DNA from: Balaenoptera acutorostrata
Taxonomy: Eukaryota > Chordata > Mammalia > Artiodactyla > Balaenopteridae
DNA: 64,000 nt
NCBI RefSeq assembly: GCF_949987535.1
Contig: NC_080078.1
Span: 23,828,942-23,892,941, forward strand
Direction of reading: 5' to 3'
In this document: in pieces, positions 11,724 to 23,700 of the stretch
Position numbering within the stretch: position 1 is the first letter of the stretch
How the letters are laid out: each line of letters opens with the position of its first letter
Notes under the pieces: model-generated
What the model was told of the DNA's origin: nothing
What the model saw: the letters and a program-made list of their open reading frames with translations, nothing else
Database searches by the model: none
Position numbers and translations under genes: made by a program

Positions 11724-14700
11724 CTGGGTTTGATACAGGAGAAGAGAAGTTAGCACAGAGGCACACTGCCCCATATCTCCAAGGGAAAGACCAAATTAGC
11801 TCTCAAGATCCCACAGCTTCTCAGGCCTTCCTTGCCTCCTCCTTTTAAGTTTCTTCAGTTCTCTCCCTTGAACTCCCATCATTGGATGCTGTCAGTGAAT
11901 GCTATTCCAAAACGATGAATGGGTTTATTTGTTTCCTCCCCAACATTCATTCCCCTCCTGGCATCAGCCACAGGTTTTCTTTGGAAAGCCACCCTTCTCC
12001 ACTCTCTCAGTCCCTGTGGTCTGTATGTTTGTACCACCTGTATCTAGAGATGAGGTCTGAGACTCAGATCTGGCCAATGAAATCATCAGTCTCTTGGCCA
12101 CAGCAATTGGTTCAGATCCAATGAAACACAATGAGAATCTGGATCTCTTTCACACTAGTCTTGAATCTGAGAAGATACAAGAAGCTAAGAAAGCTGTCTT
12201 GTAATTATCAGGAGATAACATGGAAAAGAACTGAACAGAAAGAAACCAGGTTCTGGTGACATACTGTGAGCCCCTGCTTCTGGCCACACCTAAAGCAAGA
12301 ATTATTGTTGAGTTTTGGCTAAAGCCAATTTGGGCCAGTTCTTGCAATTGAACGAGTGACTGATACAGGAGCAGTTCTGACCCTCTGTCTTGGGACCTGT
12401 CATCTGGATGGATTAGGCCTTCTTCAGTGCCAGTCGGGTACTCACCTCGAGCAGCAGCATGTTCTCTGACACACAGAGGACCAGATTGCTAAAAAAGAAG
12501 AAGACAAGACATCTCATCACTGGAAGAGAGTGTACACCTCAGATCCTGCTGCATCAGTGTGAGACTTGTGAGCCCTCACCATTTTAATATGAACAGGTGA
12601 CAGATTAAGACCAAGATTCAGCCATAGAAATATCAAACATGTTTTGTTTCACTTTTTATGGGCAGTGATTCCATTCATTTAATCATTCATTCACAGATAT
12701 TTACTGAGCATTTACAATATATACCAGGTAATATATTAGGACCTGCAAAGGTACACTCATGATCCTTGCCTTCAAAGGATTTAGAGCTGGGCCTCTAGAT
12801 CCCTTACCTATATTGTGCTGGTGGTATTGATTTGCACAGGCAGTAAACATGGTAGTCTCTTCTGACAAGATCATAACTTCTAAAACTAGTAGCATTTGAA
12901 TTAACGTGGGTTTACTGTTTATCCGCATTTTCTAGGACACCAAGGAAGCCAGCACAGGCTTTGGTATTAGAGCAGGATTCCAGGCATCTCTTGTTACGAA
13001 TGAAATTGGTAAAAATCTTTTTAAGAGCGTGATATGGCAATATCTGTTAACATTATCATGTGCATGCCTGGCAGATAAAACACTCACATAAAACAATTAT
13101 AATAAAAAAATGTTTCATTACACAACGTTTTTAGTATTAAAAAAAAAAACAAAAAAAAAAACTGGAAACAACCCAAATGTCCAAGTAGGTACAGACTGAA
13201 ACAATGTCTGAGATATAGTATTAAGCGGGGAGAGGGGGAGTTATGTGTAAAATATAACCCCTTTTTTGTAATAAATAAATAAACAAGAATGTTAGTAGAT
13301 GCATGCTTGTTTGCAGATGCCTGGGGGAAAGATCTGGAAGAATATACACTGAATCATTAACCTAGTGGGGTGAGATTTCAAGCCATTTTTCATCTCAGTG
13401 GGATATACTTCTGTTTGGTTGGGTTATGGAAACGATGCAGGCAAGCCCCACGAGGGCAGAGCCCTACCGCGGTACCATGATAACCCCAGCACCTAGAACG
13501 GGACCAGGCATAGAACATGGTGCATGCGTATTATTTTTTTAAATAAAAAATACAGAAATGTTAAAACACAGAAAGTGAAGTGCCCTGATGTGATTCTAGT
13601 TCCCTGATGCACTTTTCCCAGGAGGGCACGTCTGTGTCACAGGGATCCCAAGGCGGCTTCCAGCCTCACCTCCACGTCTCTCCTTTCTGGCGTAAACAAG
13701 GTGGGGCTTGCTCTCTTCTCCATATCCTGCAGCTTGATCAACTTTTCTATCAGGAACATTTTGTCTTTGCCCTCCTGCCAAGAAGGAAAACAAAAACAAA
13801 AACATGGAGGATGAATGATGGTGTGGGGTTGGGAAGCAAATGATGGAAAGGTTGATTTTTAGGCAGGTAGGGTCCTGGATATTGGCTTCGCCACCAGGGA
13901 AGTCCAGTTTCCTTAATTTTAAAATAGAGGTTAAAGAAATAAATGTGCTCGGGACTTCTCTGGTGGCGCAGTGGTTAAGAATCCTCCTGCCAATGCAGGG
14001 GACACGGGTTCGAGCCCTGGTCCAGGAAGATTCCACATGCCGTGAAGCAACTAAGCCCATGAGCCACAACTACTGAAGCCCGGGCGCCTAGAGCCCTTGC
14101 TCCCCAGCAAGAGAAGCCACCGCAATGAGAAGCCCATGCGCAATGAAGAGTAGCCCCCGCTCGCAGCAATGAAGACCCAACGCAGCCAAAAATAAATAAA
14201 TAAAATAAATTAAAACTTGCTAAGAAAAAAAAAAGAAATAAATGTGCTAAACACCACTGCAGGGTTACAAATCAGATATATCCAGAATGTGGGAACTACT
14301 ACAAGATAAAAGACCTGGTTTCTCCAACAATAAATGGCAAGAGAAGCGGGAAGTGTGAACAGCTATAGATTGAAAGAAACATAAAAGACACATCAACCAA
14401 ATGCAACATGTGACACTTTTTCAGATTTTGACTTGAGTAATCCTGCTGTAAAAAGACACTTCATGGGACAATTGGGGAAATTTGACCATTGACTGACTAT
14501 AAGATTATAGTAAGGAATTATTAAATTTTCTTTTACGTGTGATGATTGGTACCATGGTTATGTTTTTTAAAAGTGTGTATCTCTCAAGCATATAGAAGAG
14601 TCTACAGATAAAATGATATAAAGGCTAGGATTTTGCTTGAAAATAATCCAGAGATTTACAGCAAAGGGATAGTGTAGAGGACATAAGGGTATGCAAAGGT

Positions 14701-17700
14701 TAATGGTTGTCAGGGCTAGGTGGTGGGAACGTTCATTGTACTATTCTCTATTTTGGACTATGTTTGAAAATTTCCATTACAAAATGTTGAAAAGGAGGGG
14801 AGAATAACAAAGGGATCCAATGGGACTTACGTTAATGATCTGTTCATGGAGCAGTCTGATCATAATCTTCCTTCCCTCTGTGATCTGCCAGTAAAGGTAA
14901 GTGATGATTCTGGAAGAGAAGAAAAGAAAGAATGGCAGACACTCTCTCCAATGCTTTACAGGCTCCGAATCTCAGCTGGTACAGAGGAACTGTTATATTT
15001 GCTTGCAAATGGATTTTGGCCCAGCCAGTGTTCCTGCAAAGTTGTATCTGGGTGAGTTAGAGGTTAAATACATTATAGCAATGGTTCTCACCATTCTACA
15101 TGTAAATCACCTGAGAGGTGGAGAAAAGATTCATGCCATGGCCCCTCCTCAGATCAATTATTTGAGGTTTTTTTGAGCACAAGGCCAGACATCAGTATTT
15201 CTTCTTCTTTTTATAGCTTTACTGAGGCATAGTTTACACGTTATAAAAGGTACTCAGTTTAAGTGTAGTTCACTGAGTTTTAGTCAATTTATACAGTTGT
15301 GCAAACTTTACCCCAATCTAGCTTTATTTTTATTTTTTATTGAGATATAATTGACGTATAACTTTGCGTAAGTTTAAGGTGTACAACTGTGTTGATTTGA
15401 CACATTTATATATTGCAATATGATTACCACCATAGTGTCAGCTAACACCCCTATCATGTCACATAATTATTATTTTTTTGTGCTGAAAACATTTAACAGT
15501 TTTTTATTTTATTTTATTTCATTTCATTTTATTTTATTTTGCCATGCCACACAGCTGGCGGGATCTCAGTTCCCTGACCAGGGATTGAACCCAGGCCACA
15601 GCAGTTAAAGCCCAGAATCCAAACCACTAGGCCACCAGGGAACTCCCTAACAGTATTTTTTAAATGCACATGATTCTAATGTGCAGCCAGAGTTTGTGAA
15701 CCTGGACAGTGCTATTCAAACTTCATTGCGATACAGACTTCCTGGGATTTTGTTAAAATGCAGATGCTGATGCTGGAGGTCTGGGGTAGGGCCAGAGAGT
15801 CTGCATTTCTAACAAGTGCTCCAGTGAATTAGATGTTTGGAGGAGGAAGGCACTAGAAAACTCCCATTTTAATTAAGGGGGCCAATGGCAACCCAGAGTT
15901 GGGAGGGAGGGCATGACCAAGAGCCGGGAGACCTAGGTTCTAGCCCCCTCTGCAACTAACAGGCTCTGCAACCTGGAAACTATCTCTGCAAGTCAGCCCT
16001 TCTCTGTAAGTCTTATCACTTCCATCTGTAAAATTGAGGGGTCACTCGACAATCAACTGGTTCCACTAGTCTGTGCTGTTGAGTTGTGTCTCTCTACCAG
16101 AGGAGCTGCAATCTCTAATGCCATCAGGACTGGGCTTCTAAAGAGGGGCAGCCATCAGCCGACCAGCTGTTCATGCAGGAAAATGGGCCCAGTCTTGGCA
16201 GATCTTCCACTTTTTCACAAGAAGTCAGAAATCTTTTTTTAATTTAAAAATGAAAGTACACTAACCCACATATCAATAGCACCCAACCGACTTTAACATA
16301 ATCACAGCCTCAGAAAGAATCACACAATAATTTTCCTAAGCACTCTCATATCCAGTTTTTTCTTTTTGTTTTCGTGTTATTTCTTAAGAGGGAGCAGAGC
16401 AGGTATTGCTTTCTTCGTAAAACAGACCCCCCCAAAAAGGATAAGAAGATATTAAATAACTTTTAGAAAAATTCAAGGGCAGAGTCGGGATGACCCAGAA
16501 CACTGAGCCCCACTGTAGCCTTTGCCTTCCCACCAAACACCCCTCGGCTGACCACATGACGTGTTGATGAGGTATTTCCCCTCCCCTAATTTTCCAAGGG
16601 GCCCCATTTACAACACAATGAGGGTGAGGATGAAGAAGAAGTGCACGCTTCCGACGAGGTTCTGGTAGATCCAAACAACCCACAGGCAGCTGGGCTTTTC
16701 ACTCAGGGTGTCAATCCATTTGTAGATGGACTTAATGAAGACGCACAGACCTCGAAACGGGCCACAGTCAGCTGAAGGTTTCAATCTGATAAAACAAGGG
16801 ACAGAGAAGCATCTCTAGTGCCAGACTCAGGTATAGTTTATTCCAGAATAGCCCAGTCGTTTCTGGGCTCTGAACATGGAACCAGCAATTCTTACCTGCT
16901 CCACCCACATCCCCCTGCAAAGGAAACCCTCTCGCTCATAGCCCCAGCTGGTGTGTTTTGTTTTCATGACCTGCATTCCAAGGACCAGCTCTTGGACAGG
17001 GGTATCACCTGATCCAACCGTAACCAATCCAAAGACCAGGCAGAGACCTCAGTGGTATCCTGGCACAAAGAAATGAACTGGGACGATCAGACTCTCTTCC
17101 TTAGGAACTTGAACTAAGAAATACAAAGGTGGGAGGCTGTAATCTAGGGAAGCTGGAGTTGCGGTAATAACGGCCACATGAAGTCAGTTGTTGTGAACAA
17201 GCAGAAACTAGAAGGCAAAAAGGAACTGGTTAGGAAGAGAGAAAAGACAGTAAGCACGGCGAGAGAGTCAAGGACATCACAGAACAGAGACGCCTGCCCT
17301 GAAGCCGCTGAGATCCTCATGGCTCCAGTTCCACGAGCATCCTAAAAATCAACTCCCTTGCTGTGTGTTCGGTTGCTCATTCATTCTACAAAGGTTTACT
17401 GCCCTTGTACTGAGGCAGGAGATAGATGGGCTCCAGGTTAGACATTTATAGCCAGTTTCCTTTCTATACTTCCAGATAGAGAGAACAACAGGAACAGGGT
17501 AAATAGCTGGACTTTGTCTCCAGTGGACACTTTAACAGTAATGGCAGGGACAGAGAGGGGCTGAGTCCTGCCCAGATAAAAGATAAAGAGAACACGTATT
17601 TCTCATTCTTGAGGTCAAGGAGACCTCCCTGACTACATATGCGCAGAAAGGCTCCTTGGGGTTAAAAAGGAGGGGGCACCACCCCATAATAGGTGATGCC

Positions 17701-20700
17701 AAGCCTCCCACAGTCCTCTGCGCTGGAATCCATCTTGGCTAAAAGTTGTGCACGCATGTTGGGGAGGGCCCTAGGGCAGGTCAGGTGTGGAAAAAGAAAC
17801 CAGGTAATTGGCCAAAGGTAAACAAAGACCTGGAAGAACTGCCCTATGTCAATGATTTAACCACTCTTGACCACGCTCCTCCTCATTAGGGAGGACACCC
17901 ACACCCTTTTCTCTCCACGTGTGTATCTCTGCCTTGCTTTTGTCTTAAATTAAAAAAAACGTTTCCCTGTGTGCTCGCCCACTTGCTGTGCTGTGTCTCT
18001 AATAATAAACTTTGTACCTGTTTTTACAGTTTTTCCCTCCTTGAAATATTCTTGCTTTCAAACGGGGCAAGAGCCAGGGGAACTTTGCTTCTAGCCTCTA
18101 GCCCTCGCTGGTCTAGCAGCTAGGATTCCTGGTTTTCAGCCAGGCTACCCAGGTTCAAGTCCTGGGCAGGGAACTAAGATCCTGCTTCAAGCCAACGCTC
18201 ACTGCTGTCTCCTCGAGATCAGTACCAGGCTCTGTGCTAGACACTAAGCCCTGGAGAGTCCACAGTAAACAAGACAGACATGATACCTGCCCTCCCAGGT
18301 TCTGGTGGGAAAGATGGTCAAGCAATGAGTATGCAATTAAACAAAGATTCAAAGGCATTTCTGACATGAACTAGGGAACGAACAAAGGAAACCACCCTGA
18401 GAGAGAGAGAGAGGAGAGGGGTGCTGACAGAAGACGAGGCTGGTGGTGAAAGTCAGGTCTTCAAGAGGACTTTTGAGATGAGGGTGGAAGGAAGGCCGCC
18501 AAGCAAAGGGACTGAGGAGAGCACTTCGAAAAGGTAACCCCATCCCACGTGAGGAGAGGCTCTCAGGGTCCCAGCAGCAGACTCAGAGCCTTGAGGCTGG
18601 AGTAGGACGGCACCATGGTGGGTGAGGTTGGAGAGGTAAGAGCGAGCCTGACCAGACAGGGCCTTTCAGTTCATTAGAGGAAGTTCTGTTCTGCATGTGG
18701 AGAGCTGCCTTCTCCCCAGCTGGGAAGCTGCAGAACTTGGAGGAAGTAAGGAAGCTGTGCCGTCAAGACTGGGCACCTGGCGGGTGGTGACCCAACTTGG
18801 ATATACTGCCTCCCTTGGTTGTAGCATCTGTTGGTTACCAAGGCAACTTGGGTTAAACACTGAATTAAGCATGTCTTTTTATTCTGACCTGTGACATCTA
18901 GGGCCTTACTGATCCTGGAGAGACTGCCTTTCCCAGGGCTAGCCTACAAAGCATGCCTTTCATATGCAAACCTGAGCCCCCATCCCACCTCCATCTCCCC
19001 TCTCAAGCGCTCACACTCTGGGCCCTGTTCCTCTGCCCCCCATCACCCCAGGGCCACATACCAGCCAACTCCAGAGGGTCCCTATACCCCAGAGCCTGCT
19101 GAGATGATTCAAACTCACCCCTCCTAAGCCTGCTAACCCTGCCTTTCCCTCTCCTCCCCACCGAAACCACAATAAAGACTTTTGACCATGTTGACTGCTC
19201 TCTCCCTCTGCCTCTGACGGACCCTGGTGCCTCCCCATGTGGCCCCCATGGTGTGATGTGCTCCCTCCCTTTGGGGTCTGTGAATATAGCAAGTTATTTT
19301 TTCAGTGGCAGTCGTCTCCTGATCTGTTGGCCTCACCATACCTGAAGAATGATAAAACCTACATTTTAAAACACGCACCCACCCACAAGGCTGCCATCTC
19401 CTACCTCCAGATGGTGATGGCCAGGGTGCACAGGGCCCCGGTGAAGGACGGGAAAAAGAGCAAAAAGATGAAGAGAGTCATCATCTGTGAGGCCTGCCAG
19501 GCTTTGCTCAGAGGCTGGAAATTCATCATCAGGCTGATCTGAAGAAAGAGAGGCAGTCACCTCCCTTCTGTAGCCGGAGAAGCAGGCCAGAGGGACCCCA
19601 GCCAGACACCAGCCCCCTGACACCTTTCCCAGCCCCCCCACCCCACCCACTTCCAGCCACCACTGGGTCACATGGGACTGAGCAAAGCCAATTGGTTCCA
19701 CCTTCAGACTGACTCACATTTTTGACGTAAAACATGATGAAGAGAGTAATCATTTGGATTAAGGGCAGCAGAGGGCAGAAGAAGATTCCAATCCTATGAG
19801 AGAAAGGGGATGAGTGTCAGAGATCAGGGGAGACACAGGGAATCCGTGTGGAAGGCAGGGAAAGAGGGTGTTATGGGCTGAATTCTGTCCCTCCAAAACT
19901 CATATGTTGAAGTCCTAACCCGCAGTACCTCAGAATGCTACTGTATTTGGAGGTAAGGCCTTTAAAGAGATAATTAAGGTAAAATGAGGCCACTAACCTC
20001 ATGTGGGCCCTAACAGACTCATACAGAGGGAAGAAGACCACGTGAGGGCACCGTTAGAAGGCACCATCTACAGGCCAAGGACAGAGGTCTCAGGAGAAAC
20101 CAACCCTGCCAACACCTTGATCTTGGATTTCCAGCCTCCAGAATTGTGAGAAAATAAATTTGTGTGGTTTAAGCCACCCGGTTTGTGACACTTTGTTATA
20201 GCCACCCTAGAAAACTCATACAGAGGGAGACTGATTCCAACACAGCAAACCAGGCAAATCCCACCATACCCAGTATCCACAGCTCTGGAAAAGAGATTTT
20301 GCAGAGAACGCTACCCACACAGCCATTAATTAAACCACCAGATGGCCTTCAGCCAGCCCTAACCCAGGTGTCCCAAATGTGGGATGTGAACTCCTCCTCC
20401 GCCTTTGGCATTCAAGAAGGCCTGAGGTCCTGCAGGGACAGGCATTAAACTGCATCGAGTTACAAATGACAGGCATTAAACTGCATCGAGTTACTCAGCT
20501 CTCCCCAGTGCTTCTGAGGCCAAAGAAAAAAAAAATCTCAGTTTGGTGCTAGAATGTCTTTAAGTCCTAACGCTTGCCAACCTCCATTTTTTTTTTAAAA
20601 AGAAGCAGTCTTTAGACTGAGAGCCTTGACAGACAGCAGCATCTAGCTAGAATTTAATGACTTTTTGTGATGGGATTGATTTTATTTTTCAAATTAATTG

Positions 20701-23700
20701 CAATTTCTGTCAAATGATATGATTTTCCATTGATGATGATAAAATAAAGACTCATTAAAAATATATTTAAATTTTAAAAAGGTAAACAATTTAAAAGAAA
20801 ATATTAAGTCAAAAACAGTACAGGTGATAGATAGATATACCCAAAAAATAGGCAGGCTGGTGTACAAAAGACTAAAGTTTGGGAAACATTTTCCTCACCT
20901 CATTTTCTACCATCATCTCTAACGTACACTCAATCTCTGTCATTCTATTATCTTCTTTTAAAGCTCATCATCAAAGGCAATATTCTCCTAAAACCCACAG
21001 AGATTAAATCTATAATTGCCACAGAGAAAGGAAAAGATATGTGTGTTTCCGATTGTGCTTATTTATGATTTATTAACAAAAACCTTAAAGGCCCAGAAGT
21101 AATAATGAGCATCTCATTGTAAGCTTCCCTGCCTCGAAGCTAACACTTCCCTTGGGAATCTCTGTCAAATGGTCAATAGTATGAGGGCTCAGGCTCTAGG
21201 ATTCAAAAACCTGGATACTGAATCAGATGACTTACCCACATTACTTATTAAACAACAAAAAAGTTGAGTGCTCATAAGTACCATACGATCCAGCGATTCC
21301 ACTGCTGTGTATATATCAAAAAAGAATTGAAAACAGGGTCTCAAAGATATATCTGTACACCCATATTCATAGTAGAATTATTCACAATAGCTGAAAAGCA
21401 TAAGTAACCCTGGTGTCCACTGGCAGATGAATGGATTAACAAAATGTGGTACATACACGTAATGGAATATTATTCAACCTTAAAAAGGAAGGAAATTCTA
21501 ACTAACACATGCTGTATGGATGAATCTGGAGGACATTATGCTAAGTGAAATAAATGAGTCACAAAAAGATAAATTCTATATGAGTCCACTTATATGAAGT
21601 ATCTAGACTAGTCAAACTCAAAGAAACAGAAAGTAGAATGCTGGTTGCCAGGGGCTGGAGGGGAGAGGGAATGGGGAGTTGTTGTTTAATGGGTACAGAG
21701 TTTCAATTTTGCAAGGTGAAAAAGTTCTGGAGATTGGTTACACAACAATGTGAATGTACTCAACATTACTGAACTGTACACTTACCAATGGTTAAGATGG
21801 TAAATTTTATGTTATGTGTTTTTTACTACAATTTTTAAAACAGAGCCCTTAAGGATAACAACAGCCATATAATATCCCTACTTACAAACATTTCTAAATC
21901 AGTTACTCGCTAAGCACTCAATGCGTACATTTTCTCATTTAATCCTTACCACAACCCCATGAAGTAGGTACGAGCATCGCCCCCATTTACAGATTAGAAA
22001 ACTAAGGTTTAGAGAGAGTTTAATTTATTTGCCCAACGGCATCCTGTTCATTGAGATAATGTGAGTAAAAGGCCTTTGTAAACTGCCCGGTTGCCAGTGG
22101 GTGACCTGGCAGTGTGCAAATGCATCACCTAAACTACACAAAGAAAAAATCCTCACCACCTCCAAAAATAAATTCACTGACGTTAGTGAGTTATCTGCAG
22201 ATAGCCAGATCACCCGGGGCAACTTTAAAGAGTTGGAAAATAAAGCACTTTACAGTTGTATGGCATATTGGAGATTGCAAAGCAGTTTTCTTGTATCATC
22301 TGATTTAATCCTCAACACAATTCAAAGGCAGCTATTATTATGTGCATTTGACAGTTGAGGAGACTGAGGCTCAGAGAAGCTCAGTGACCTCAGTGAGTAG
22401 AAGAGCCAGCCCCAGAATCCAAGTTTATCCAACTCCAAATCCCCTACTTTCAGATTAGCAACCCCCCAAAAGATGGAACCTGGCAATGTAACATGCCATG
22501 CAGAATTCTGGTATTAGCTACATCATGTTAAAATAAATAAATAAAAATAGTCACTGGCTATTGGTTTGAGTTTCTAGGTGAGCTTGTCAAAAATTTGATG
22601 CAACTAGCTGGCTATCCTCAAAACACACATGCATGCTCACACACACATGCACACACACACATGCACGTGTACGCATGCGCTATTGCCAAAATTGAGGTGG
22701 CAAACCCCAAAGGCTACAGAGGTCCCACCAGAGCCCCACCACCAGGGAGTGAAGCAGATCAAATGTAAGGCAACCTTCTCTGCCTTTATTTTCCCAGTTC
22801 TGTTGAGATATCAATACAAAGTAAAGTTTTCTACCATAAGAAAACTGACAGCATAAGGGCAACAAGAAATGGCAAATCAATACTGGGGAGACAATTGTTC
22901 AAGGTGGGGTCTGCAGCAAACTGGAACCACTCACCCCAGTTCAAGGCCCAGACAATTGTTACCATAATGGGAGATGATCTAGATCTTTCCTTTTTTGACC
23001 AGAAGCCAGAAATGTTAAATTTTATGTGAAATCTCCTGATTCTTAAATACTGCTGGTTAAATCAAATTTTTTAGAGAAAGCACTGCATCGGACAAGCAAA
23101 ACACACTTGCAGGCTGGATATGGCACTGGGCCCTCCAGGTTAGGAATCCCTGCTCTATGTTGATTCTTGGCTGAAGTCCTCATAAAGGAAAAGAACAGTC
23201 TGGGACATGAATTCATGGTTCTCAGACTGGCTGGATTTGGTATCACCTGTGCAGCTTTGAAAAACAACAGATTCTGGGCGTTGCCACCAAAACTCCAAGT
23301 CCACAGTCAGGCGGGAGTCGCTGGGCAAGCCAAAGATTGTCAAAACTTACCACACCAGAGTTTGTGAGTAGATCAGTTCTAGGACATTCCTGGCAATGTC
23401 AAACTCCTGTAAGCCAAGACTTGGGATAAGCCGCATCCCAATGATTCTGTGAAAATGTAATGAGTTTAGTACCCAAACCATCAACTCCCTCCTTCAAAAG
23501 ATTCCTCACAATCGACACAGGAGGACAAATCCTCACCAGTTTGGAATAAAGTCATAAGTTCCCTTGCAAATTTCTGAAAATCCCAAGTATGAGCATGGTT
23601 TTGAAGAAATAATTGAGGGAAAATGGAATTAACACAATGCATTCGAATGGAGGTACTGCTCAAGTGGTTCCGAAAAATTCTAGAGAACATTATGTAAATT

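Noticed and set aside
11865..11900. Alternative last TMC5 exon beginning near 11890
   Set aside because: A weak acceptor and a short frame exist, but the exon at 11723 matches the known TMC5 C-terminus clearly.
18102..18173. Functional tRNA-Glu gene
   Set aside because: The acceptor stem is mispaired and SINE-like sequence follows; treated as a SINE fragment.
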